A stretch of DNA of 64,000 bases, from positions 3,534,001 through 3,598,000 of the forward strand of contig NZ_CP118631.1 of the NCBI RefSeq assembly GCF_028993635.1, in the 5' to 3' direction. The DNA comes from Mucilaginibacter sp. SJ (lineage in GTDB: Bacteria; Bacteroidota; Bacteroidia; Sphingobacteriales; Sphingobacteriaceae). Positions within the stretch are counted from its first letter, which is position 1. Every line of letters begins with the position of its first letter. Below are positions 52,690-62,497 of this stretch, one piece after another. Both the position numbers and the translations under genes were made by a program. Under the pieces are notes generated by a model that was given only the letters and a program-made list of their open reading frames with translations, was not told where the DNA came from and did no database searches.

Positions 52690-54321
52690 ATGCTTAAAAT
52701 AATTGGCAAAAAAACTCAGAACACGCTCCTGCTTACATCACTATTATTTGCGGGGGGGAAAACCCTTGCCCAAACTAATGATGCATCGCTACCCCGGCTT
52801 ATCGAAAAAAATGGGAGGCACGCGTTTTTAGTTGATGGTAAACCATTTTTGATGCTGGGCGGACAGGCGCACAACTCAAGTGCATGGCCCGCTTTAATGC
52901 CAGGCGTATGGAAATCGGCCAAGGTAATGCACCTTAACACGCTTGAAGTACCCATTTACTGGGAACAGATAGAATCCCAGCCCGGAAAGTTTGATTTTAC
53001 ATTGGTAGATACACTGCTTACCCAAGCCCGGCAGCATAACGTTCATTTGGTACTATTATGGTTTGGTACCTGGAAAAACGGCAGTAACCACTACATGCCC
53101 GAATGGATGAAGCGCGATGCAGAAAAATATCCAAACATTACTGGTAAAACAGGCAAGCCCATTGACTCGCCTTCACCTCATTCAAAAGCCACTTTAGATA
53201 CTGATATCAAAGCGTTTTCGGCAGTTATGCGTTACTTAAAGCAGGCAGATACGCAGCATACAGTTATCATGGTACAGGTTGAAAACGAACCCGGCTCATG
53301 GGACACCGTTCGCGACTATTCAGCTAAAGCACAAAAACTGTTTGAGGGCGGTGTGCCGACCCAACTGTTAAAACCGGCCATACTGAAAGCCCTTAATGTA
53401 CCTGCAACTTCAAAAGGTTCGTGGCAACAAGTTTTTGGCGACAGGGCCGACGAATATTTCCAGGCTTGGTCAATAGCCCGCTTTATTGAACAAGTTGCAG
53501 CAGCCGGCAAAGCGGAATATCCGCTGCCGTTATACATAAACGTGGCCCTTCGTGATCCGCTTACCAATCCGATGGCAACCCATTATGAAAGTGGCGGTGC
53601 AACGGATAATGTGATTCCGATCTGGAAAGTCGCTGCCCCATCCATCGACTTGCTTGCTCCTGATATTTACCTGTCGGGTAGTGAAAGGATATTGAAAGTA
53701 ATTGACTTATATACCCGTGCGGATAATACTTTATTTGTACCCGAGGCTGGTTTAATTGCTGATAATGCCAAATATTTTTATGATGTGCTGGCCCACGGTG
53801 GTATTGGCTTTTCACCTTTCGGGATTGATGATAATGGCGATAGTTCAAACGATGAACATCTGGCGGAACGCCTTGCACCGTTTGCGCAGGAATACGCAAT
53901 GGCAGCTCCTATGATGAGGGAGATGGCGCAATGGGTATTTGACGACAAGATCAAAGCCGTTGTTGAACATGAAGACGGTGCGGAGCAAAGCATTAAACTT
54001 GGTGCCTGGGATGCCATTATAAAATTTGGCAGCGGCCGGGGTGGTGAACTTAAACCAAATAAAGACCATAACGGTAAAGCCATGATTGTTAGCCTTGATG
54101 AAAATAAATTTATCATGGCCGGTACAAACTGTCGCATCACTTTCCGGCCGACCGGCAGCAACGCAGGTAAGGCATGGCAATACCTTAAGGTTGAGGAAGG
54201 CTGGTATGAAAACGGTGTATTTAAATCGCTTCGGATCCTCAATGGCGATGAAACAGACTGGGGAGGCCCGGCAATTGGCGATAAGCCGAGGGTATTGCAG
54301 ATCTCGTTGGTGGTGAGGTAA
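52690..54321 (+). CDS. GH35/DUF5597-type beta-galactosidase-like enzyme
   Basis: 543 residues, signal peptide (1-26, TLAQ). TIM-barrel opening GKPFLMLGGQAHNSSAWPAL, LEVPIYWEQIES, acid/base-type Glu in VQVENEPGSWD, and a second catalytic Glu in FVPEAG (about 357-362). DUF5597 C-terminal region follows. Secreted glycoside hydrolase acting on beta-galactoside-like bonds; exact specificity unknown. Sits near a GH13 enzyme and nucleoside hydrolase, but no SusC/D is close (nearest is 25 kb away). Confidence 0.85.
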   Translation: MLKIIGKKTQNTLLLTSLLFAGGKTLAQTNDASLPRLIEKNGRHAFLVDGKPFLMLGGQAHNSSAWPALMPGVWKSAKVMHLNTLEVPIYWEQIESQPGKFDFTLVDTLLTQARQHNVHLVLLWFGTWKNGSNHYMPEWMKRDAEKYPNITGKTGKPIDSPSPHSKATLDTDIKAFSAVMRYLKQADTQHTVIMVQVENEPGSWDTVRDYSAKAQKLFEGGVPTQLLKPAILKALNVPATSKGSWQQVFGDRADEYFQAWSIARFIEQVAAAGKAEYPLPLYINVALRDPLTNPMATHYESGGATDNVIPIWKVAAPSIDLLAPDIYLSGSERILKVIDLYTRADNTLFVPEAGLIADNAKYFYDVLAHGGIGFSPFGIDDNGDSSNDEHLAERLAPFAQEYAMAAPMMREMAQWVFDDKIKAVVEHEDGAEQSIKLGAWDAIIKFGSGRGGELKPNKDHNGKAMIVSLDENKFIMAGTNCRITFRPTGSNAGKAWQYLKVEEGWYENGVFKSLRILNGDETDWGGPAIGDKPRVLQISLVVR

Positions 54322-54332
54322 AATTAATTAAT

Positions 54333-54430
54333 GTAGAGACACATAATTGCGTCTCTCGCAGGCAGGTCACGCATGCAATTTTCAATTAAATGAGGCTCTG
54401 TACCGTAGAGACGCAATTATGCGTCTCTAC
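54333..54430. repeat. Two copies of a GTAGAGACGCAATT palindrome
   Basis: Copy 2 (54405-54430) is a perfect palindrome, GTAGAGACGCAATT facing its complement; copy 1 (54333-54358) is the same with several changes. A third fragment (CACGCATGCAATT) lies between. Repeats reading GTAGAGACGCAATTATGCGTCTCTAC occur widely in bacteria (quoted in halves: GTAGAGACGCAATT / ATGCGTCTCTAC). Located between convergent genes, so it may terminate both. Confidence 0.85.
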
Positions 54431-54444
54431 ACGTTAAACCCCTC

Positions 54445-56184
54445 CTATTTCACCTCATAAACCACCGCCTCATACGGCATCAGCGTGCCATTTTTTGATG
54501 GCTTTTGATAATTGCCGATTAAAACCGTTGCATTACCCAAATTCATACCTGTTTGAGCCGGAGCTGTTTTACTTGTAAAATTCAGGAGTACCAGCAGCTT
54601 CCTGCCGTTCAACTCTCTGGTGTAGGCATAAGTACCGGGGTTTTGTGCATCGAGTAATGTATATTTTCCGTATACCAGTACCGGATTATCCTTCCTTAAT
54701 TTTACTATCCGCCTGAAATAATTCAACGTGCTATTGGCATCTTTATCCTGCGCAACAGCGTTGATGCTTTTATAATTGGGATTTACCTTTATCCAGGGTG
54801 TACCCGTTGTAAAACCGGCATTGGCCGTGCTGTTCCATTGAAATGGAGTGCGCCCATTATCCCGGCTTTCAAAACCTATCCGTTTTAAATATGCCGGTAA
54901 ATCGGCGCCTATGTTTTTTTTCCGCTGGTACTCATTCAATGTTTGTACATCCCGGTAATCATCAATTGTGCTGAAACCGGCATTAGTCATGCCCAGTTCA
55001 TCGCCATTATAATAATAGGGTGTACCCCGCATGGTCAGCAAAAAAGTGGTCAGCATTTTTGAGGATACCGCTCTAAATTCCGGGTTATCATTGCCAAACC
55101 TGCTTACCAGCCGGGCCTGGTCATGATTAGCCAGAAATATAGATAGCCACCCCTTTGATGCAAAGGCACTATCCCATTTGGTAAATACCTGTTTTAAGTG
55201 AACTACGCTATAGCCTTCGGGTTTGGCAATATCCACACCTTCAAATGCGTAAGCCATGTTCAATTCATTTCTGTCGGCATCAACTAAATTATGGCCGTCT
55301 TCAAAAGTATTGCCTGCACCTTCGGCCACACTCATTACGTTATATTTATTGAGCACTTCTCTGTTCATTTCCTGCAGGTATCCGTGCAAATTGCCCTGTA
55401 CGCCGTAATATTGGGTAAAGTTTTTTTCAAACCCTTTCGGAAAGGCCGGAAAGGTAGTATCCTTTGCAGCAAATTGAAAAGCATCCAGCCTGAAGCCGTC
55501 AATCCCCTTATCAGCCCAAAACTTCATTATGCCGTATACTTCATTCCTCAGTTTTGGATTTTCCCAGTTAAGGTCGGGCTGCTTGCGCGAAAAGTAATGC
55601 AGGTAATAGGCATTGGTAAGCGAATCATAACGCCAGGCATCATGATTTACGTCAAATAAACTGTAGCGATAAGCGGGTTTGCCCTTTTCGGCGTTCCACC
55701 AGTGATAATATTCCCGGTACGGATTGTTGCGCGAGCTCCTGCTTTGCTTAAACCATTCGTGTTCATCGCTGCTATGATTTACTACCAGGTCCATCACCAG
55801 TTTTATACCGCGGGAATGCATGCCTTTCAGCAAAGCATCAAAATCATCCATGGTTCCAAAATCCTTCATGATGTTGCGGTAATCGCTTACATCATAGCCA
55901 TTATCGTCATTAGGCGAGCTGTAAATTGGGTTAAGCCAAACAACATCAACACCGAGGCTTTTGATATAATCAAGTTTGGAGATAATGCCTTTCAGGTCGC
56001 CGATGCCATCTCCATCGTTGTCCTTAAAACTTCGGGGATAAACCTGGTAAACCACGGCTTCCTTCCACCATTTACGGTCAATAGTGTCTGCTCTGCCTTG
56101 ATTGTTTTGCGCAGCCCCTGAGAAGGCGACAAACATAAAAACAATGAGGGCCACAAAACGGATATAAGATATGTTCATGATCAT
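54445..56184 (-). CDS. Secreted GH13 alpha-glucosidase
   Basis: 579 residues with signal peptide (about 1-25, GAAQ). GH13 regions are intact: DLVVNHSSDEHEWF (region I), GFRLDAFQF (region II, nucleophile Asp), VMSVAEGAG (region III, acid/base Glu), and LANHDQARLVSRFG (region IV). The SYRYSLFDVNHDAW-like insertion and KDNDGDGIGDLKGI opening match oligo-1,6-glucosidase/alpha-glucosidases. Splits alpha-glucosides outside the cytosol. Monocistronic. Confidence 0.92.
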   Translation of the reverse strand: MIMNISYIRFVALIVFMFVAFSGAAQNNQGRADTIDRKWWKEAVVYQVYPRSFKDNDGDGIGDLKGIISKLDYIKSLGVDVVWLNPIYSSPNDDNGYDVSDYRNIMKDFGTMDDFDALLKGMHSRGIKLVMDLVVNHSSDEHEWFKQSRSSRNNPYREYYHWWNAEKGKPAYRYSLFDVNHDAWRYDSLTNAYYLHYFSRKQPDLNWENPKLRNEVYGIMKFWADKGIDGFRLDAFQFAAKDTTFPAFPKGFEKNFTQYYGVQGNLHGYLQEMNREVLNKYNVMSVAEGAGNTFEDGHNLVDADRNELNMAYAFEGVDIAKPEGYSVVHLKQVFTKWDSAFASKGWLSIFLANHDQARLVSRFGNDNPEFRAVSSKMLTTFLLTMRGTPYYYNGDELGMTNAGFSTIDDYRDVQTLNEYQRKKNIGADLPAYLKRIGFESRDNGRTPFQWNSTANAGFTTGTPWIKVNPNYKSINAVAQDKDANSTLNYFRRIVKLRKDNPVLVYGKYTLLDAQNPGTYAYTRELNGRKLLVLLNFTSKTAPAQTGMNLGNATVLIGNYQKPSKNGTLMPYEAVVYEVK

Positions 56185-56418
56185 AATTGGTTAAAATTTC
56201 AGCAGGACAGAATTGATTTTCTGCGGTTTATAACAAGAGAATATTAAGGTAGCAATATTTAAGCGGAACAAAAAATAATGCAACTAAATCCGTTGCCTTA
56301 GCGTCCTCACAAATTTAAAGTTCAAACATTATGCACATTTCGCGGTTTAGAAATGAGCTAATACCCATCACAATTACACAGTCAATAAATTGAATTTTAA
56401 ATATTTATATCCGTTAGC

Positions 56419-57765
56419 GTGCATCACAAATCACCACATAAAATTTCTACCCTGCTTTTAAAAACAGTTTTATTCATACTATTTACAGGCATATCGGTAC
56501 ATGCCTTCGGCCAGGTACCTGTACCTGCCGATTCGGTAAAGGCCGATTCATTGCGCATTAAAGAAACAATAGTACAACCGGCCAAACCGACCGATACTTT
56601 ATATAAACAATATGATTTTGGCGACCTGGTGCGCAACATCCTGCATCCCGGCCGACCGGCTGCGGCCCCCAATAAAAAGTCGTCGGGAATTACCATCATA
56701 CCCAACGTGGCGTCCAATCCAACCATCGGGTCACAAATTGGGATCAAGGCCGTAGCCGGTAAAAAATTAGGGAATGATCCTAATACCCTGTTATCAGTAG
56801 CAGCTACTTCGGCTTCTATTACCACCAAGGGTATCATTTACTTTTATATTAACCACAACGTGTACACACCGGGTAATAAATGGAATTTTCAGGGCAGTTT
56901 GGTTGCAGCCAAAACGGTTTCGCCCGATTATGGTTTGGGAATTGGCCAGGCATCAAGCGGCAGCGAAGCCGACCAGGTGCTGGCCAACCCCGGGCGTAAA
57001 GGCAGGGCGCTGCATTCGCAATTTTATAATATCCGCGAGAAGGTATACAAAGAAATTGATAAGGGGTTATTTTTAGGTGCGGGCGCTTCTTTTGATATCA
57101 GGCGAAAAATTGAGGATACCAAATCAACAACTGATCTTACCCCATACAATATCTATAGCGACCGCCATGGATTTGCCCGCGACCATTATGCTGCTAACGG
57201 CTTGCTTTTTAACCTGCAATACACTACCCGCGATAATCAAAACCGGGCCTACAGAGGGATTTACGTCGATGCCGGCTTCCGCATTAATCAAAGCTGGATG
57301 GGAAGCTCCAAAAACGCGGTGCAGTTCACTACCGATTTCAGAAAGTATTTCAGCCTGTCGGAAACAAACCCCGAACATGTTGTTGCCTTCTGGAACTGGG
57401 GATCATATTTGATCAGTGGCAACATCCCCTACCTTGAACTACCCGGCACCGGCAAAGATCCGGGCTTCCGGAGTGGCAGGGGGTATGTAGTACAATATTT
57501 TAAGGGCACGCAATACAACTACTCGGAAGTAGAATACCGTTTCCCGATACTGCGGAATAAATTTTTAAGCGGCGTGGCATTTGCCAACCTGCAAACAACC
57601 AATGATGAGTCGGGTACCAAAATATTTCAGCAATGGCAGCCGGGTTATGGCGGCGGCTTGCGCGTATTATTTAATAAAGCAACCCGTACCAATCTTTGTC
57701 TTGACTATGCCTTTGGCCGGTATGGTTCAAAAGGGTTCTTTTTGGGTTTGAATGAAGCATTTTAA
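56419..57765 (+). CDS. Omp85/BamA-TamA-type outer-membrane barrel protein
   Basis: 448 residues from a GTG start at 56419 that directly precedes a signal peptide (VLFILFTGISVHAFGQ). No POTRA repeats are visible; the mature protein is a barrel with alternating amphipathic strands, ending in LGLNEAF, with the Omp85 GGGLRVLFNKATRTNLCLDYAFG near the C-terminus. Likely an outer-membrane channel or surface-antigen (D15-type) protein. Single gene; role unknown. Confidence 0.75.
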   Translation: MHHKSPHKISTLLLKTVLFILFTGISVHAFGQVPVPADSVKADSLRIKETIVQPAKPTDTLYKQYDFGDLVRNILHPGRPAAAPNKKSSGITIIPNVASNPTIGSQIGIKAVAGKKLGNDPNTLLSVAATSASITTKGIIYFYINHNVYTPGNKWNFQGSLVAAKTVSPDYGLGIGQASSGSEADQVLANPGRKGRALHSQFYNIREKVYKEIDKGLFLGAGASFDIRRKIEDTKSTTDLTPYNIYSDRHGFARDHYAANGLLFNLQYTTRDNQNRAYRGIYVDAGFRINQSWMGSSKNAVQFTTDFRKYFSLSETNPEHVVAFWNWGSYLISGNIPYLELPGTGKDPGFRSGRGYVVQYFKGTQYNYSEVEYRFPILRNKFLSGVAFANLQTTNDESGTKIFQQWQPGYGGGLRVLFNKATRTNLCLDYAFGRYGSKGFFLGLNEAF

Positions 57766-57930
57766 ATATCAGTACCTGCGGTTGTTTGCCGGAGGCATTG
57801 ATTTTAGCGATTAGTTTGTAAACTCCGCCTTTACAATCAATTTATTATTCTTAATTTTATATTACAAGCCCCTGTGAAACAACCATGTAATACAACTACA
57901 TGATCATCCTAACCATATCAACCGGAAAGC

Positions 57931-58677
57931 ATGGCCAAAAAGAAAACAGCCGATAAAGACAGCATATGGAAAAGCCTGCAATTGAAGCTGGGCGTAATTA
58001 CTGTTATTTTAGGTTTACTAACTACCGGGTATAATCTGATTAAGAAAGATCCACCCCCGCCGGTTAACCCCCAATTGAAGGCCAGCCTGGAAGTTTCCTA
58101 TATCAGCATGGCCAATGATATTTATGCCCTGGCAGGGGGGGATAGTGCCATACGGAAAAAGAATGCCTTTTATCTTGATTATCCCATACTCAGCAATGAA
58201 ATTTCAGATAAAAACCTTCAGAAAACCGACCAGCTTTTTAACGACACGACGGCTATTGATTATGACCTGTTTATCACCTGCCTCATGATCCAGAACAAAG
58301 GCAAGGGCGATGCATCAGACATTGAGCTTGACATGAGCAAGCTCAATATTAACCAGCCGCTCACTGTTACTGAAAATCCTCAAAGCAAAAATGATTATGA
58401 CAGCCAGATCAGGGCCAAGGGCACCGCTGTGAAACAAATTATAAAACTACCTTCAAGGCTTTCAACCGGGCAGGGAATTTTAATCCCGTTATTCGTGACC
58501 TACGATAAACCAAATCCTGCCAATAAAAACAGGCAATGGAAAATTGAATCAAAAACTATTTTTCTGCCGGATAATATCCGCTATACAGAACCGGCAGATA
58601 CCGCCCGGAAATCATTAGCAGTACGAAAAATGCTGAGCCCGGTTCGGTTGGCCGAAGGGGTGCAGGGCCGCGGATAG
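57931..58677 (+). CDS. Membrane-anchored protein of unknown function, paralogue 1
   Basis: 248 residues. One TM helix near 18-34 (LGVITVILGLLTTGYNLI) then a mainly extracytoplasmic domain beginning after PPPPVNPQ. Shared with the next gene: NEISDKNL-type block, CLMIQNKGKGDASDIELDMSKLNI, and ILIPLFVTYD. No family recognised. Starts after an AT-rich 165-bp gap and ends 27 bp before its paralogue, so the two probably form an operon. Confidence 0.75.
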   Translation: MAKKKTADKDSIWKSLQLKLGVITVILGLLTTGYNLIKKDPPPPVNPQLKASLEVSYISMANDIYALAGGDSAIRKKNAFYLDYPILSNEISDKNLQKTDQLFNDTTAIDYDLFITCLMIQNKGKGDASDIELDMSKLNINQPLTVTENPQSKNDYDSQIRAKGTAVKQIIKLPSRLSTGQGILIPLFVTYDKPNPANKNRQWKIESKTIFLPDNIRYTEPADTARKSLAVRKMLSPVRLAEGVQGRG

Positions 58678-58704
58678 TTTGACAATGATCAGATATTCAT
58701 AAGA

Positions 58705-59511
58705 ATGGAAAATAACGAAAACCCAGTACCGGCCAAACAACCTAAAAACAACCTCGCCCCTATCCTGATAGTGGCTGGCTGTATTTTGATCATTGGCAAC
58801 CTGTATTTTTATGTTGCCCGGCAAAAGCGAAATACCACAAAAAGACAACAATTGGACAGCCTTACTAAGCAGTTGGACACCGCTAATGCGAAATTTGAAA
58901 TTGGTTATGGCGAAATGAGCATAGCCTCATACCATAAGATGAAAGCTGCTGCCGGCCAAAAGGATCACAGCCCTTTGGTTTACCCGGTAATGAAGAACGA
59001 AATAGATGATCTTATTGCTGCCGGAAGCTATCACCCCGACTATGGAATCTCTTCCACTTACCTGGAGGAATTTACATCCTTATACAGGCAAAAAAAGCTG
59101 AAGCCAAGGGGTACGGCAGTTGCCTGCTTAATTGTTAAACAAGTTGGAAAGGGCAAAGCAGAATCTGTAAAGCTCGATATCAACCGTTTAAAGCTTGATG
59201 AAGTAAGTGAAATGTATGACCCTACCGATATCAATAAATTTACAGATCCGGAACGTACAGCTAAATCTTTCCATTCTAATTCCCTGCAAATAGATCTTGG
59301 CGCAATGGATACCGGAGGCGCATGGCTTATACCCCTTTACATAAGCGACGGCTTCTTGAGATTAACAGAAGGCGGCGATCCGCCGGGATGGTATGTTACC
59401 GCCGGGCCAATACTCATCCCGGTTAGTTTAAACTACATCAAAAAAAATAAGAGCATTCAAAAGATCCCGCTGCAAGAAGTACTTAACCGGCCAATAGAGA
59501 TATTGGATTAG
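58705..59511 (+). CDS. Membrane-anchored protein of unknown function, paralogue 2
   Basis: 268 residues, TM helix near 17-34 (LAPILIVAGCILIIGNLYFY). Corresponds to paralogue 1 segment by segment: EIGYGEMSIASYHKM vs EVSYISMANDIYAL, NEID vs NEIS, ACLIVKQVGKGKAESVKLDI vs TCLMIQNKGKGDASDIELDM, and LIPLYISDG vs LIPLFVTYD. Similarity is modest, so the duplication is old. Function unknown. Confidence 0.75.
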   Translation: MENNENPVPAKQPKNNLAPILIVAGCILIIGNLYFYVARQKRNTTKRQQLDSLTKQLDTANAKFEIGYGEMSIASYHKMKAAAGQKDHSPLVYPVMKNEIDDLIAAGSYHPDYGISSTYLEEFTSLYRQKKLKPRGTAVACLIVKQVGKGKAESVKLDINRLKLDEVSEMYDPTDINKFTDPERTAKSFHSNSLQIDLGAMDTGGAWLIPLYISDGFLRLTEGGDPPGWYVTAGPILIPVSLNYIKKNKSIQKIPLQEVLNRPIEILD

Positions 59512-59579
59512 GAATCAGTTAAGGTAAGATATAAGCTATCTGCCATAGCCCGGTCTGCGGTTAACAAATTTTATAAATA

Positions 59580-59622
59580 AACAGGCCGCTCTGATCAGAA
59601 GAAAAAGCGGCCTGTTATTTTG
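59580..59622. terminator. Bidirectional terminator
   Basis: Perfect 11-bp stem AACAGGCCGCT (59580-59590) / AGCGGCCTGTT (59606-59616) with A-rich and T-rich flanks, placed between two convergent genes. Confidence 0.85.
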
Positions 59623-59638
59623 TTACTACTGAAACCGG

Positions 59639-60019
59639 TTATTGCCCACTTGTAGCGCTCCAGCCATCACCCCAGCCACTGCCGCCTGCTGCTTTGCTGC
59701 CTTTCAAAAGCTTATCATATTTTACTGTTTGTTCTTTAGTTAAAACAGCTTTGATCTTTGAGATGGTAGCTTCCCGTAATGGCTTAATATCAACCATCAT
59801 TTTCGTGTTATCACCTTTATCAGCAGCTTTGATCTTTTCAAACTTATCGGATGATTCCTGGTATATCACCGCAATTTTTTCGGTTTGTTTATCAGTGAGC
59901 TTTAATTGCTTTTGCAGGTCTTTTGATTTTTCAACAGGTTTGGCACCGGGCTTGGTTTGCGCATTGCCTGCTGCAGCCAATCCAATGAACATGCAGCATA
60001 GTAATAAGAGTTTTCTCAT
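59639..60019 (-). CDS. Small secreted Spy/CpxP-like helical protein
   Basis: 126 residues with signal peptide (1-20, AGNAQ). The mature part is helical and charged: LQKQLKLTDKQTEKIAVIYQ and ATISKIKAVLTKEQTVKYDK, the LTxxQxxK pattern of Spy/CpxP-like (LTXXQ) proteins, plus a Gly/Ser-rich C-terminus. Probably a periplasmic chaperone-like stress protein; not assignable further. 90 bp downstream of the FG-GAP gene on the same strand. Confidence 0.72.
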   Translation of the reverse strand: MRKLLLLCCMFIGLAAAGNAQTKPGAKPVEKSKDLQKQLKLTDKQTEKIAVIYQESSDKFEKIKAADKGDNTKMMVDIKPLREATISKIKAVLTKEQTVKYDKLLKGSKAAGGSGWGDGWSATSGQ

Positions 60020-60108
60020 GGTTAAGATTTATTTTAATTGTTGCTGATATAAATGTAACTATTTTGGTATAAAACCAGGGCTAATATTTTCTATTACAGA
60101 AACATAAT

Positions 60109-62352
60109 TTAATTTGTTTTGGCTGCCATTTGCATAGGCATACAACCCGGCATGTTTTTACTGCGGAAAATCAATTTTGTTAATTGGACGGTTTTGTATT
60201 GTGCATTACCCTCGGTAAGGTTTAAAAACTGATTAGGGGCAACATTTTTAAAGTGCTGCACAGCCCCACTCCCTGCCCATTTTATCTCAATTTCATCAAT
60301 TACCTTTGCCTGGCCAATTCCTATCTCCTGCCGCAAAGGCGAAGACCCGAAACTCCCGCCCGAGTTAACATCTTTATAAACAGAACGTTTAACCCCATTT
60401 TCGGTAAAAGTGAGTTTAATATGGCTCCCTATGGCGGCGTTATTGGCTTTTGTACCGTTCAATTTCAGGCTGATCCAGTTGTTGTTACTTATGCCGGGGT
60501 TCATGTACAATGAGCTGGTGTATGAGTCGCCGATATAAGCCCCGCCCATTTCGGCAAAAATATCCTGATGACCGTTGTTCCGTAAATCAGCAAATGCAAT
60601 ACCGTGCCCTTTTTGCAAATTTCCCATACGTGATGAGGAAGTAATATCCGCAAATCTTTTCCCGCCGATGTTTCTGAAAAACTTGTTAGGCACCAGCGAT
60701 TTAAAATCGGGGTTACCTGTACCAAAGTACATATCGGGATAGCCATCGTTATCAATATCTCCGAAGTTGGCACCCATACTGTAAACTACCTTATCAAGTC
60801 CGGCTTCTTTGGTTACGTTGGTAAATGTACCGTCATGATTATTTTTATACAGATAGATGTTGCCAGCCTCCGGTACAGCTTTGCCCAAAGCGGCGGCAGC
60901 GCTGTAATAACCTAAAGTACGTTCAAAATGATAGTTAGCAACCATCAAATCGGGCCAGCCATCATTATTATAATCATAAAACCAGGTAGTAAAGGTTCGT
61001 TGTTTGATCTGGTCGAGGCCCGATTGCATAGTCACATCTTCAAAATCAATCCCGGCTTCGGTTTTGCCTTTATTTTTAAGCAGGTATTTGCGTCCGTCCA
61101 TGGTTGAAATAAATATGTCGGCAAAGCCGTCGTTATCATAATCGGCAGACGTCACCCCTTTTACGAAAGCTTTAATACCGCAATGGGCAGCCGTGGTTAT
61201 GTTGCTGAATGTGCCATTACGGTTATTCATATATAACTGGCAGGTTGATTCATCAACATTGTACATTGATTCTGAATTTTCATTACCTACAAATACATCC
61301 AGCCAGCCATCGTTATTAAAATCGGCCCAGGTTGCAGTTTGAGTAGGGTGAAGCATAAATAAACCACTTATGGCGGTTACATCAGTAAAAGTCCCATCGC
61401 CATTGTTGCGCAATAAGGAACTTGGTTGGTTGCCGAAGCCCTTGGTGAGCCATGCGCCACGCAAAACAAAAACATCCAGTTTACCATCATTGTTGTAATC
61501 TGTTTGCTGGATATTCAGCCCCCCGGTAATCCCTTTTAAACCGGCGGTTTCCGTACGGTCGCTAAACGTACCGTCCTGGTTATTTTGAAAATAATGCATG
61601 GGATCGCTCAGGTCCCAGCCAGATGTCATGATATCAAGGTAGCCATCGTTATTAAAATCATCAACAATGACGCCGCCGGCCCGGCCGTTAATGTTAAGGC
61701 CCAGGCTCGCTGCCACGTCAACAAAGGGTTTAACCTGATATGCGGTATCCGAATCGACATTAAGGTTAGGGATCAAAACATTTTTGGGCACTTTTTGCGG
61801 ATACTCCCCAAGCGTCATATAGGCTATATTGACCAACCAGCGCGATTCATAATCATCGGGGCGAAGTTTTAACAATGATTTATATACTTCAATTGCTTTT
61901 CTTGAGCCAGTTTGGATCTTGTGCACCCCATCATCTTTAATTGGGAAGATACATGATGAGCCGGTATGATTAAGCATACAATTGCTCCGTTCACCCAAAC
62001 GCATGTAAGCTATGGCCTGCTCAGACAGCATCTCATCGGTCGACATAAAGTCGATATTATCCATCAGGTACTTATAAATGTTTACAGATTGCTGCTCCTG
62101 CCCGGCCTTTAACAGCAGCGAGGCCTTTGAAAATAAAACCTCCTGACTTTTGGCAAGCCGTTTAATGTTAAGCAGCGAATCGCAATAAGCCAACTTCATT
62201 TCGGGGTTAAACGGGTTTGAAATGGTGTTATTCTTTTTATTTATCTGCTTCAGCACCTGGGCCATCTCCTCATTAGATGGGTTCTGGCATGATGCCATTA
62301 TGGTGAAGCCGCACAGCAGCACAAGCGCGGCGGCAATTTTTTTCTTTATCAT
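60109..62352 (-). CDS. FG-GAP/VCBS-repeat lipoprotein with ASPIC-UnbV domain (CRTAC1-like)
   Basis: 747 residues. Lipoprotein signal (GFTIMASC; Cys near 22). A TPR-like helical region (about 30-200) is followed by at least seven FG-GAP repeats of the form DFNNDGYLDIM, DYNNDGKLDVF and DIDNDGYPDMYFG (calcium-binding DxDxDG), arranged as an integrin-type propeller (about 215-600), and an ASPIC/UnbV C-terminal domain (NWISLKLNGTKANNAAIGSH). Cell-surface or periplasmic binding protein; role not known. Confidence 0.88.
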   Translation of the reverse strand: MIKKKIAAALVLLCGFTIMASCQNPSNEEMAQVLKQINKKNNTISNPFNPEMKLAYCDSLLNIKRLAKSQEVLFSKASLLLKAGQEQQSVNIYKYLMDNIDFMSTDEMLSEQAIAYMRLGERSNCMLNHTGSSCIFPIKDDGVHKIQTGSRKAIEVYKSLLKLRPDDYESRWLVNIAYMTLGEYPQKVPKNVLIPNLNVDSDTAYQVKPFVDVAASLGLNINGRAGGVIVDDFNNDGYLDIMTSGWDLSDPMHYFQNNQDGTFSDRTETAGLKGITGGLNIQQTDYNNDGKLDVFVLRGAWLTKGFGNQPSSLLRNNGDGTFTDVTAISGLFMLHPTQTATWADFNNDGWLDVFVGNENSESMYNVDESTCQLYMNNRNGTFSNITTAAHCGIKAFVKGVTSADYDNDGFADIFISTMDGRKYLLKNKGKTEAGIDFEDVTMQSGLDQIKQRTFTTWFYDYNNDGWPDLMVANYHFERTLGYYSAAAALGKAVPEAGNIYLYKNNHDGTFTNVTKEAGLDKVVYSMGANFGDIDNDGYPDMYFGTGNPDFKSLVPNKFFRNIGGKRFADITSSSRMGNLQKGHGIAFADLRNNGHQDIFAEMGGAYIGDSYTSSLYMNPGISNNNWISLKLNGTKANNAAIGSHIKLTFTENGVKRSVYKDVNSGGSFGSSPLRQEIGIGQAKVIDEIEIKWAGSGAVQHFKNVAPNQFLNLTEGNAQYKTVQLTKLIFRSKNMPGCMPMQMAAKTN

Positions 62353-62497
62353 AGGATTTTTATATACCCTCGCGGATAAAATGCCAAGGCTTTTACCTGC
62401 GATAGATGTGATATTAAATTGTTAATAGAAATTTCGGACAACATGACCAGAGACATTAAAACAAATGCCGGTCGGTAAATGAACTAAATGGAGAAAA

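Noticed and set aside
54351..54359. CTCTCGCAG in the 54.3 kb repeat, identical to the array terminator loop region
   Set aside because: It has no matching stem and no T-run; it belongs to the GTAGAGACGC repeat.
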